Below are positions 1 to 6,967 of a DNA stretch of 21,880 nucleotides, piece by piece. Within the stretch, counting starts at the first letter, position 1, and the number at the start of each line of letters is the position of its first letter. Under the pieces are notes generated by a model. That model did no database searches. It had not been told where the DNA came from and worked only from the letters and a program-made list of their open reading frames with translations. The DNA comes from Atopostipes sp043425375 (GTDB taxonomy: Bacteria; Bacillota; Bacilli; Lactobacillales; Carnobacteriaceae_A), in assembly GCA_043425375.1 (NCBI GenBank), contig JBHWQC010000003.1, forward strand, positions 1 to 21,880, read 5' to 3'. A program made the position numbers and the translations under genes.

Positions 1-1
1 C

Positions 2-1219
2 GTTTCTTCTGCAATTGTTGAAGAAGATATTGACGCAGCAGTTGAAGTATTAAACAACTCGAAACGTCCGGTTATTTATGCAGGGATCGGAACGATGGGA
101 CACGGTCCAGCCGTTCAAGAACTATCGCGTAAAATCAAAGCGCCAATCATCACAACGGGTAAAAACTATGAAACATTCGAATATGACTTCGAAGGATTTA
201 CTGGTTCCACTTATCGTGTAGGTTGGAAACCAGCGAACGAAGCGGTGAAAGAAGCAGATACCGTCCTTTTCGTTGGTTCAAACTTCCCATTTGCGGAAGT
301 CGAAGGTACTTTCTCAAATATCGAAAACTTTATTCAAATTGATAACAACCCAACTATGCTTGGTAAACGCCATAATGCAGATGTTGCGATTCTTGGCGAT
401 GCAGGCGAAGCAGTTGATTTATTGCTTGAAAAGGTCGAATCGGTTGAAGAATCGGCTTGGTGGAATGCGAACTTGAAAAACATTCAAAACTGGCGTGACT
501 ACATGAAGAAATTAGAAACAAAAGAAGATGGTCCGCTGCAGCTGTATCAAGTATACAATGCAATTAATAACCACGCGGATGAAGATGCGATTTATTCAAT
601 TGATGTGGGGAACTCGACGCAAACATCGATCCGTCATTTACGTATGACGCCTAAGAATATGTGGCGAACGTCGCCATTGTTTGCTTCGATGGGTATCGCA
701 CTTCCAGGCGGGATTGCGGCTAAGAAAGTTCATCCTGATCGTCAAGTCTGGAACTTAATGGGTGATGGCGCGTTTTCTATGAACTATCAAGATGTTGTCA
801 CTAACGTACGTTTTGACTTGCCAGTGATCAACGTTGTATTCACAAATACGGAATATGGTTTCATTAAGAATAAATATGAAGATACAAATACAAACACATT
901 TGGAACTGACTTTACGGATGTCGACTACGCGAAAATTGGTGAAGCGCAAGGTGCAGTCGGTTTCACAATCAATCGTATTGAAGAGGTCGACCAAGTAGTG
1001 GCTGAAGCCGTTAAAGCCAACAAAGAAGGCAGAACAGTCGTCATCGATGCTAAAATTACAAAAGATCGTCCAATTCCGGTGGAAACATTGAAATTAGATC
1101 CTGCTTTATACAGCGAAGAAGAAATTAAAGCCTATAAAGAAAAATATGAAGCGGAAGAATTGGTGCCGTTTAGTGCCTTCTTAAAAGCTGAAGGTCTTGA
1201 ATCGAAAGTAGCCAAATAA
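2..1219 (+). CDS. spxB: Pyruvate oxidase, C-terminal two thirds (partial at the left edge)
   Basis: The frame is open from base 2, so the N-terminal roughly 190 residues lie outside the window; about 405 of a usual 590-600 residues are present. Pyruvate oxidase is a cytoplasmic ThDP- and FAD-dependent enzyme that converts pyruvate, phosphate and O2 to acetyl phosphate, CO2 and H2O2. The visible part holds the central FAD-binding domain (ending near the KRHNADVAILGDAG stretch) and the C-terminal ThDP domain. That domain carries GDGAFSMNYQDVVTNV, the start of the GDG...N cofactor motif, about 240 residues into the visible part. The stretch SIDVGNSTQTSIRHL is typical of lactobacillal and streptococcal pyruvate oxidases. 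Acetolactate synthase and pyruvate decarboxylase share the fold, but the FDLPVINVVFTNTEYGFI region fits pyruvate oxidase best. A terminator follows the stop directly, so it ends its transcription unit. Confidence 0.93.
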   Translation, partial: VSSAIVEEDIDAAVEVLNNSKRPVIYAGIGTMGHGPAVQELSRKIKAPIITTGKNYETFEYDFEGFTGSTYRVGWKPANEAVKEADTVLFVGSNFPFAEVEGTFSNIENFIQIDNNPTMLGKRHNADVAILGDAGEAVDLLLEKVESVEESAWWNANLKNIQNWRDYMKKLETKEDGPLQLYQVYNAINNHADEDAIYSIDVGNSTQTSIRHLRMTPKNMWRTSPLFASMGIALPGGIAAKKVHPDRQVWNLMGDGAFSMNYQDVVTNVRFDLPVINVVFTNTEYGFIKNKYEDTNTNTFGTDFTDVDYAKIGEAQGAVGFTINRIEEVDQVVAEAVKANKEGRTVVIDAKITKDRPIPVETLKLDPALYSEEEIKAYKEKYEAEELVPFSAFLKAEGLESKVAK

Positions 1220-1231
1220 TTCATCCATTAA

Positions 1232-1268
1232 AAAAGGCCGTTCAAACATTGTGTTTGGACGGCCTTTT
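1232..1268. terminator. Bidirectional Rho-independent terminator
   Basis: Arms at 1232-1248 and 1252-1268 pair over 17 positions with one G-T wobble and a three-base loop. A T run follows on the plus strand and six A's precede the stem, so it can serve both the pyruvate oxidase gene and the converging 3D-domain gene. Confidence 0.9.
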
Positions 1269-1295
1269 AATATTTCCTTTTAATTTACTTTTCTT

Positions 1296-2084
1296 TTAAT
1301 TGATGATTTCTACCGTTACATTTTGTCTACCGAAGGCAAAAGCTTCAGCCTTTGATGCAAATGAAAGATCAATAATATTTCCATTGATTGCGCCGCCTGT
1401 ATCATCGACTTTCCCATTGATGACTTCACCAGAACTTAGAGTGATGCGGACGATACTGCCAAATGGAATGACGCTTGGATCGGCTGCAATAATACGATGG
1501 CCAGAGGCTGTGTGGATATTTCCGTTCGCCATGTTTGTTCCACCGCGAGTAATTCCAATCTGAGTACCATCATAAGCGGTATAAGCAGTGGCTTGGAATT
1601 GGCCAAGGTTCCGTCCAGATGCAGCCGGAGCTGGTGTCTCTTTTTCAGCTTTTTTAGCCGCTTGTTTTTCAGCAGCTTCTCTTTCAACTTCTTCTGGTAC
1701 TTCCACTTCTTTTACTTCAGGTTCAGAAATGTCATAGCTTTTTACTTCATTCGTTTGACTATTTTGAACAGAAACAGTGTTGTGGTCTGCAGATAGTGAT
1801 AACACATTACCAGTCATAATAAAATCTTTATTAGCAATTTCATTTATTTTAGTAATTTCATTTAATGGAACTTCAAAAGCTCTTGCGATAACGCCTAACG
1901 TGTCTCCCCATTGAATTCTGTATTGAGAGGATGTCTCTTTTTGTTCAATGTCTTCTACAACTTCAGAAACGGTCCGTGCTTCCCAAGTGGCGGCTTCTGC
2001 ATCTGTAGAGGCCGTTACCGTAAATACTCCTGCAAGTGCAGCTGTTGTTCCGAGTGTGATAAGTCCTTTTTTAATGAAATTCAT
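1296..2084 (-). CDS. Secreted LysM and 3D-domain cell-wall protein (YocH-like)
   Basis: 262 residues. An N-terminal signal peptide (KK, hydrophobic stretch 7-25, likely AEA cleavage near 31) is followed by one LysM domain (about 54-97, YRIQWGDTLGVIARAF), a charged Glu/Lys/Ala linker (98-160), and a C-terminal 3D domain (about 163-262). The 3D domain shows the family signature: ATAYTAYDGT, the ADPSVIPFG stretch and DDTGGAINGNIIDL, including conserved Asp 202, 228 and 239. The family is related to the MltA lytic-transglycosylase fold, and B. subtilis YocH is a secreted autolysin of this architecture. It therefore probably binds peptidoglycan through LysM and cuts or remodels it outside the cell. 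An AAGGAG site precedes the ATG. It is a single-gene unit with a candidate WalR-controlled promoter at 2198-2259, which fits wall homeostasis. The catalytic activity is inferred from the family. Confidence 0.92.
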   Translation of the reverse strand: MNFIKKGLITLGTTAALAGVFTVTASTDAEAATWEARTVSEVVEDIEQKETSSQYRIQWGDTLGVIARAFEVPLNEITKINEIANKDFIMTGNVLSLSADHNTVSVQNSQTNEVKSYDISEPEVKEVEVPEEVEREAAEKQAAKKAEKETPAPAASGRNLGQFQATAYTAYDGTQIGITRGGTNMANGNIHTASGHRIIAADPSVIPFGSIVRITLSSGEVINGKVDDTGGAINGNIIDLSFASKAEAFAFGRQNVTVEIIN

Positions 2085-2197
2085 ATTTTACAATACTCTC
2101 CTTATATTCTTGAGTTTGCGGTTAATGTCTAAGTCAGTCAGTGAGGTCTTTCCTTCACTGAGTAGATACTTTAGCACAAAGAAATCCAAAAAAAAGC

Positions 2198-2226
2198 ATT
2201 ATAACCGTCTTGTGATGGGATTGTAT
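2198..2226 (-). promoter_or_regulatory. Putative sigma-A promoter of the 3D-domain gene
   Basis: On the minus strand a perfect TATAAT occupies 2203-2198. The hexamer 17 bases upstream (2226-2221, ATACAA) is a poor -35 box. A good -10 with a poor -35 is what an activator-dependent promoter looks like, and a WalR-type box lies just upstream. The predicted start site is near 2191, leaving a leader of about 105 nt. Confidence 0.5.
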
Positions 2227-2242
2227 TGTGGCTGTATTTTCC

Positions 2243-2259
2243 TGTAAACCGTATGTAAC
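2243..2259 (+). promoter_or_regulatory. Candidate WalR (YycF) binding site
   Basis: TGTAAA-N5-TGTAAC matches the published WalR consensus TGTWAH-N5-TGTWAH at every defined position. It lies about 17 bp upstream of the weak -35 of the LysM/3D gene, roughly -52 to -68 from the predicted start site. In B. subtilis yocH, a gene of the same architecture, is a WalRK target. The repeat is read on the plus strand while the gene is on the minus strand. Confidence 0.6.
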
Positions 2260-2356
2260 ATGGTAGGAGAATTATTACATTTGTAATATTTTGAAAAATG
2301 CAAGTGCCAAATGAAGATGAGTAAAGTCTTGCTTTTACTGGTGACAAACATATTAT

Positions 2357-2386
2357 TTGAGAAATCCTCTACTCTTAAGCTATACT
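2357..2386 (+). promoter_or_regulatory. Putative sigma-A promoter of the small acidic ORF
   Basis: TTGAGA at 2357-2362, an 18-bp spacer, and TATACT at 2381-2386. This is 35 bases upstream of the ATG at 2421 and correctly oriented. Confidence 0.55.
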
Positions 2387-2420
2387 CAAGTTGTAAATAA
2401 TATGGAAAGGATGTTTATAT

Positions 2421-2594
2421 ATGTCAGAATTATTTGAAGAGTTAGAGAAAAAGATTGATTCAACCGATACGGAGAAGCTAACCGATATCCAAGAAGAAAT
2501 TGTGAAGGAACATGAAAATGGAAACCTAACTGCTGACGAGTTCCATCGATTGGATGAAGCGGTTAAAAGTCGTCTGGGCGGGTTCAATCTATAA
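2421..2594 (+). CDS. Small acidic protein, 57 residues, function unknown
   Basis: The ORF runs from ATG 2421 to TAA 2592-2594 and encodes 57 residues rich in Glu, Asp and Lys, predicted to be mostly helical, with no signal peptide or membrane segment. Support for a real gene: a GGAAAGG site at 2403-2409 with 11-base spacing, a promoter-like pair at 2357-2386, and a terminator 32 bases after the stop, making a complete single-gene unit. The C-terminal half (NGNLTADEFHRLDEAVKSRL) faintly resembles the short SHOCT helix pair, but I do not assign the family. An alternative ATG at 2411 is out of frame and too close to the ribosome binding site. Function is unknown. Confidence 0.7.
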   Translation: MSELFEELEKKIDSTDTEKLTDIQEEIVKEHENGNLTADEFHRLDEAVKSRLGGFNL

Positions 2595-2626
2595 TTTTCT
2601 ATACAGTAATTAAATACAAACAATAC

Positions 2627-2673
2627 AAGAAATCACTCCTCTCTATAAAAAGAGAAGGGTGATTTCTTTTTAC
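2627..2673 (+). terminator. Rho-independent terminator after the small acidic ORF
   Basis: Arms 2627-2644 and 2651-2668 pair with one wobble and one mismatch around a six-base loop, followed by a T run. Confidence 0.85.
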
Positions 2674-2676
2674 GTA

Positions 2677-2705
2677 TAAAAAAAGAGCCCCGTCGCCGGG
2701 AGCTC
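2677..2705 (-). terminator. Rho-independent terminator of the opuA operon
   Basis: On the minus strand a GC-rich stem (GAGC-T-CCCG / CGGG-GCTC, with a single bulged T and a GCGA loop) is followed by seven T's. It starts 11 bases after the opuAC stop codon. Confidence 0.85.
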
Positions 2706-2715
2706 AGCTATATTG

Positions 2716-3597
2716 TTATTCAAAATAACTTAACCATTCTTCCACTTGTTCTGGATTGTCTTCCATCCATCGATTTGCAGCTTGGTCGGCAGACTCGCCA
2801 TCACTGATGTAAAGCATCACTTGTTCGATGTCTTCAAGGGGCCACTCAAAATCTTCTAAAAAAGCCGCTATTTCAGGATAGTCCTCAGAAAAGCCTAAGC
2901 GCGTGACACCTGCTAGCTCTTCGCCTTCACCATAAACACCTTCCGGATCTTCAAGCATTTTTAAATCATGTTCGATAAATATCCAGTGTGGGCGCCAGCC
3001 TGAAACAATCACTTCATCGCCACGTGAAATGGCTTGTTCCAATTGCGTCAGCATCGCACCCGTTGAAGATTCTTGATGTTCCCATCCGCTTAAGTTGGGA
3101 TAGGCATCAAATAAGTCATTCGTTTGGGCGGCAATTCCTGCCCCTGGTTCAATCCCGGTAATAACTTGGCCCGCTTCCGTTGTCAAATCACTAATCGAAT
3201 CCACATCCATATAAGCTGGAACAACTAACCCATTTTGAGCCCCCGTGGCGTGAGCGCCAATATATTCTAACTGGTCTTCAAATCGTTCATAATAAGCACC
3301 ATGTGAGTTCGGCAGCCACGGACTGACTGAAAAGTCAGACTGGCTTGTGGCCAGCGATGAAAACAAAATCGCCGGATCCAGTTGAACCAATTCAACCGAG
3401 TAACCGGATTGTGTCAGCAAATCTTCAATCAAATAAGAAGCTGCCAGAGAGTCCTCCCAAGCGGTATGCGAGATTATAATCTCACCCTCGCCACCTGCAG
3501 AAGGATCGAGCAGAGGAGTGTCATAAGCTCCTTCGCTTCCAAAGGACAAAATTAACCCCAAAACACCTAGAATACCTAAAACTATTTTTTTAACCAT
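2716..3597 (-). CDS. opuAC: Glycine betaine/compatible-solute ABC transporter, substrate-binding protein without a lipobox
   Basis: 293 residues from the ATG at 3597, chosen because AAGGAGG lies 12-13 bases upstream. An ATG at 3645 overlapping the permease stop (TAATG) would add 16 residues but lacks such a site. The protein is an OpuAC-type extracellular receptor for quaternary ammonium solutes. It has an N-terminal hydrophobic segment (about 4-20), then a periplasmic-binding-protein domain with the aromatic ligand-cage regions SPWLPNSHGAYY and VSGWRPHWIF. It is the last gene of opuAA-opuAB-opuAC. Oddity: there is no cysteine anywhere in the protein, so it cannot be a lipoprotein as its homologues usually are. 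The hydrophobic N-terminus may stay uncleaved as a membrane anchor. Betaine as the ligand comes from family knowledge. Confidence 0.9.
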   Translation of the reverse strand: MVKKIVLGILGVLGLILSFGSEGAYDTPLLDPSAGGEGEIIISHTAWEDSLAASYLIEDLLTQSGYSVELVQLDPAILFSSLATSQSDFSVSPWLPNSHGAYYERFEDQLEYIGAHATGAQNGLVVPAYMDVDSISDLTTEAGQVITGIEPGAGIAAQTNDLFDAYPNLSGWEHQESSTGAMLTQLEQAISRGDEVIVSGWRPHWIFIEHDLKMLEDPEGVYGEGEELAGVTRLGFSEDYPEIAAFLEDFEWPLEDIEQVMLYISDGESADQAANRWMEDNPEQVEEWLSYFE

Positions 3598-3644
3598 AAA
3601 AAATCTTTCTCCTCCTTTTCCAGAAAGAAGTGTTAAATCATTCA

Positions 3645-4493
3645 TTATCTTCTCTCACTACTTAACGATTGCGTTAAACGGTCCACTAAAATCGCTAAGA
3701 TAACAATCGCTAAACCAGCAACGAATCCTTGACCAACGTCTGCTTGCTGCAGAGCCGTCAATACGTTCATTCCAAGTCCTGGTGCACCAATCATAGAAGC
3801 AATAACCACCATAGAAAGTGTTAACATCACGGTTTGATTAATGCCCGCAAAAATCGTATTTTTCGCCAGCGGCAATTCCACTTTAAAGAGTCGCTGACTT
3901 GGCGTGGAACCGAAAGATTCAGACGCTTCAATCAATTCAGGATCAATTTGACGGATACCTAAATTGGTCATCCGCGTAACCGGTGCGATCGCATAAACAA
4001 AGGAAGCAAAAATTCCTGGAACCATCCCAATTCCAAAAAAGGCAACAGCTGGGATGAGGTAGACAAAGGCCGGCATCGTCTGCATAAAATCGAGAACCGG
4101 CTGGATAATCGCATTCGCTGCACTCGATTTGGCCGCTAATATACCAAGCGGAATACCGATAATAATCGTGACAATGGAAGCGATGGTAATCAACGCAATT
4201 GTATCAATTAATTGGCTCCACAATCCTTGGTTTAAAATATAGCCTAAACCGATGAACGTGAAAGCAGGCAGTCCCCACGTCCGGTTTCTTGCAAAATAAG
4301 CCAGGACTGCAACCAGTAAAATAAAGACAATAGGGGGAAAAGCCGCTAAAAAGGAACTGATTGCATCCATAAACATCGAACCGTAAACGGTGATGAAATT
4401 AAACAAACCAGAAAACGTACTCACTAGCCATTGGACGGCTAGATCCACCCATTCTGCGACAGGTAATTGTGAAATTGGAAAAATATTATTCAA
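3645..4493 (-). CDS. opuAB: Glycine betaine ABC transporter permease
   Basis: 282 residues from a TTG start at 4493. AGGAAGG lies 8 bases upstream, and the resulting N-terminus (NNIFPISQLPVAEWVD) aligns with the start of OpuAB proteins. GTG at 4502 is the alternative. The reading frame is open further upstream to 4610, but that part only shadows the ATPase gene. The start overlaps the opuAA stop by 8 bases, implying translational coupling. Several hydrophobic segments are followed by the cytoplasmic coupling loop typical of importer permeases (GIRQIDPELIEASESFGST). It forms the membrane channel for OpuAC-delivered solutes, driven by OpuAA. Confidence 0.93.
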   Translation of the reverse strand: MNNIFPISQLPVAEWVDLAVQWLVSTFSGLFNFITVYGSMFMDAISSFLAAFPPIVFILLVAVLAYFARNRTWGLPAFTFIGLGYILNQGLWSQLIDTIALITIASIVTIIIGIPLGILAAKSSAANAIIQPVLDFMQTMPAFVYLIPAVAFFGIGMVPGIFASFVYAIAPVTRMTNLGIRQIDPELIEASESFGSTPSQRLFKVELPLAKNTIFAGINQTVMLTLSMVVIASMIGAPGLGMNVLTALQQADVGQGFVAGLAIVILAILVDRLTQSLSSERR

Positions 4494-5721
4494 CAGCCTC
4501 ACCTTCCTCAAATGTTTCTTCCGTAGACAATGCAGATAAAATTGAAGAACGAACAATAATTCCGCGTAAACGATTCGCTCGGTCAACGACCGCAATCGGT
4601 GTTTCTGCATCTTGCATCACACGGTATAAATCTTTCACTAAGGTGTTCGCATGAGCGACTTCAATATCCGCCCGAATCAATCCATCTAAAGTTTGTTTGT
4701 TGGATTGAACGGAACGATTGATTTCATCGTATAACACATAACCGAGCAAATGGTTTTCTTTATCAATGACTAACATATTCGTCAAATCGTTATAGTCCAT
4801 TTTATCCAGGGCCGATTTTGGCGTATCTATTCCATGAATTAATGGGTGCGGAGCTTCCATGACTTCTTCAGCCGTATAGACTCTCGCACGATCCACATCT
4901 TGGACGAACCGTTGAATATAGTAGTTTTTCGGATTGTCTAGAATCTCTTCTCCTGTTCCTACTTGAATCACTTCACCGTTACGCATAATGACAATACGGT
5001 CGGCAATTCGTAACGCCTCATTCAAATCATGGGTAATAAAAACGATCGTTCGCGATTTTTGTTCTTGCAGACGCACCAGCTCATCTTGCATATCTCTTTT
5101 GATGAGAGGGTCTAAAGCGGAGAATGCTTCATCCATTAATAAGATTTCTGGATCATTGGCTAAGGCACGCGCCAGACCTACACGCTGCTGCATACCACCG
5201 GATAATTGATCCGGGTATTGATCCTTATAAGGAAGCAAACCTGAGTTGTCCAAAGCTTCTTCAGCAATTTTTTGACGTTCTTTTTTGTCCATCCCTTGAA
5301 TTTCTAAGCCGTATTCTGCATTTTCTAGAATAGTACGGTGGGGGAAAAGGCCAAAGTTTTGAAAAACCATCGATATTTTCTTCCGTCTTAAATCTCGTAG
5401 TTCATCGTCATTCATCGCATTGATATTATCGCCATCCACATAAACCGCGCCATCCGTTGGTTCAATTAACCGATTCAGCATGCGAACCAGTGTAGATTTT
5501 CCAGAACCCGAAAGCCCCATAATAACAAAAATCTCACCATCGTAAATGTCGAAGTTGGCTTGGTTCACTCCGACGGTTGCGCCAGTTTCTTCCAAAACTT
5601 CTTCTTTTGTTTTTCCCTCTTTTAACAACCGCAAAGCGTCCTCAACGTTCTCACCAAAAATTTTGGTAATATTTTCGATTCGCAGTTTAACTTTTTTCCC
5701 TTCTTCCATTTCTGATTTCAT
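4486..5721 (-). CDS. opuAA: Glycine betaine ABC transporter ATPase with two CBS domains
   Basis: 411 residues; ATG at 5721 with AAAGGA upstream. The ATPase core has Walker A GLSGSGKST (69-77), Q-loop FQNFGLFPH (Gln 121), signature LSGGMQQR (173-180), Walker B ILLMDEAFSALDP (193-205) and switch THD near 231. An N-terminal extension before Walker A (EDALRLLKEGKTKEEVLEETGATVGV in part) is typical of ProV/OpuAA proteins. The last 130 or so residues form a tandem CBS pair, which in OpuA senses ionic strength and, in some homologues, cyclic-di-AMP. The protein energises osmoprotectant import under hyperosmotic stress. It is first in a three-gene operon ending at the terminator at 2677-2705. CBS sensing is known for the family, not shown here. 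Confidence 0.95.
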   Translation of the reverse strand: MKSEMEEGKKVKLRIENITKIFGENVEDALRLLKEGKTKEEVLEETGATVGVNQANFDIYDGEIFVIMGLSGSGKSTLVRMLNRLIEPTDGAVYVDGDNINAMNDDELRDLRRKKISMVFQNFGLFPHRTILENAEYGLEIQGMDKKERQKIAEEALDNSGLLPYKDQYPDQLSGGMQQRVGLARALANDPEILLMDEAFSALDPLIKRDMQDELVRLQEQKSRTIVFITHDLNEALRIADRIVIMRNGEVIQVGTGEEILDNPKNYYIQRFVQDVDRARVYTAEEVMEAPHPLIHGIDTPKSALDKMDYNDLTNMLVIDKENHLLGYVLYDEINRSVQSNKQTLDGLIRADIEVAHANTLVKDLYRVMQDAETPIAVVDRANRLRGIIVRSSILSALSTEETFEEGEAVE

Positions 5722-6098
5722 ATAAGCAAATCCTTTCTTTAGTTAGTATTTATTTGTATTTATTACAAGTATATTACGCATACATGTTCAAACTTAGCAC
5801 ACAACAAAAGTGAGTGCAACCGATTGGGTTTTATGGAGAATCCATTGAAGGGATTACAAACCTAATCTATAAGGTTTAATAAGAAAAAGCAAAAAACTTC
5901 CATATAAACAGTTTTAAAAAAATCAGTGATTAGTTTTGTGTTTTAAGTGATTAATGATAAAATAATTAAAATTAAGGTTTTTATTCATAATTTTCTAATT
6001 ATTTGTGAATGCTAGAACACTTTTAGGAAAGGAGTACACAACAATTCGAATCCATTTATCGTTCAACTGGAAGAAAAGAATAAATAGGAGAGTGAACG
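5722..6098. other. Divergent intergenic region between opuA and the membrane-protein gene
   Basis: 377 AT-rich bases with no credible ORF. Candidate signals: a perfect short palindrome ATGGA-gaa-TCCAT (5833-5845); a pair of AAACCT/AGGTTT arms (5858-5863, 5872-5877); a direct repeat AGTGATTA at 5925-5932 and 5946-5953; and a plus-strand promoter candidate TTGTGT (5936-5941), 16 bp, TAAAAT (5958-5963) for the gene at 6099. I could not pick a convincing opuA promoter on the minus strand; TATACT-like sequences near 5770 lack a good -35. Confidence 0.4.
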
Positions 6099-6776
6099 AT
6101 GACCGTCGAGTTTTGGAGACATGCAGAGCTGTTTTATGAATTAGGGGTTGTGATTCTTGGTTTGCTTTTGTTGTTGTGTGTCATTGCTCTTGTATTCATC
6201 GTCAGTTATACAAATCAAAGAAAGAGAAAAGGAACCGTTATGCTTACAATAGGAATCATGACCATATTAAGTACGGTGGGTTTATACGGACACTGGAAGT
6301 ATCGTCCGTATTTAGAACAAGCCAGCTATACAAATGCGCTCATCCGAGACCGAGAACCGCGTTTGCATGTTTACATTCCCTATGGTTCCATCGAACAAGC
6401 CGCTTACGCTCGACTCAATCATTTAGAAGGACTTCGGAAATTGACGCTGTATGAGGAAGAGCGAGTGTATGAGCCGATCGTTTATCTAGGACAAGGCGAG
6501 TATACACATTATTTTGAACGCATGGATGGAGAGCTTTTTAGTCAAAACAGGCATATTGAATTTACGGATACGACAGGCCAAACACAATTGATCGGCAGTC
6601 AATTTATGTTAAGAGACGATGACTTTCAAGAAATTGGTTTTAAAAATCCGAAAAATGTAATGTTTGACAGGATCAAAATACCACTAAGCGAAAAAGGAAA
6701 GTCTTACACACCAACTCGTGAACAAAATATTCAACGCGCAGATAAAGTAGTTCATAATTGGAATTTTCCAAATTAA
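6099..6776 (+). CDS. Membrane-anchored protein of unknown function, two N-terminal TM helices
   Basis: 225 residues. The ATG follows AGGAG by 9 bases. Two hydrophobic helices, about residues 14-37 and 46-63, are separated by a short basic loop (NQRKRKG). A roughly 160-residue hydrophilic C-terminal domain follows. With both helices spanning the membrane, the N- and C-termini lie on the same side; the positive loop between them would be cytoplasmic, placing the C-terminal domain outside. The C-terminal domain has many Tyr, Arg and Glu residues (for example RLHVYIPYGSIEQAAYARLN) and no motif I recognise. Divergent from opuA and followed by a short DUF4177-like ORF two bases after its stop. Function is unknown. 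Confidence 0.75.
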   Translation: MTVEFWRHAELFYELGVVILGLLLLLCVIALVFIVSYTNQRKRKGTVMLTIGIMTILSTVGLYGHWKYRPYLEQASYTNALIRDREPRLHVYIPYGSIEQAAYARLNHLEGLRKLTLYEEERVYEPIVYLGQGEYTHYFERMDGELFSQNRHIEFTDTTGQTQLIGSQFMLRDDDFQEIGFKNPKNVMFDRIKIPLSEKGKSYTPTREQNIQRADKVVHNWNFPN

Positions 6777-6816
6777 GGGTGAACTACGCAATCTTTAAAC
6801 GACAAAGAGTGGTTAT

Positions 6817-6945
6817 GTGAGAATAGAGAAATATTCAGATGATGGCTGGCGGTTTGTGACGGCTTTTCCGCTACCTACTGGAAATCAAGTAGTCTTTGAA
6901 TTTGATTTAGTCTTTGAGAAGGAAGAAGATACACGTGAAAAATAA
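6817..6945 (+). pseudogene. Short DUF4177-like ORF, possibly frameshifted
   Basis: From GTG 6817 to TAA 6943-6945 the frame encodes 42 residues. The motif KYSDDGWRFVTAFPLP, then a hydrophobic strand ending FDLVFEKEE, looks like the C-terminal two thirds of the small DUF4177 family (a Gly-Trp motif followed by a terminal strand ending in phenylalanine and a charged residue). The missing N-terminal strand may be encoded in another frame, from GTG 6779 to TGA 6818-6820 (VNYAIFKRQRVVM). The two frames meet at 6815-6819, where ATG and GTG overlap. Joined they would give about 54 residues, near the usual family length. Neither start has a strong ribosome binding site. It could be a frameshifted relic, a sequencing error, or a genuine short protein. 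Confidence 0.4.
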
Positions 6946-6967
6946 AATATAAGAAAGAAGGAAGCAA

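Noticed and set aside
4502..4610. N-terminal extension of the OpuAB permease to an ATG at 4610
   Set aside because: These codons shadow the end of opuAA. The homologous N-terminus and ribosome binding site support TTG 4493.
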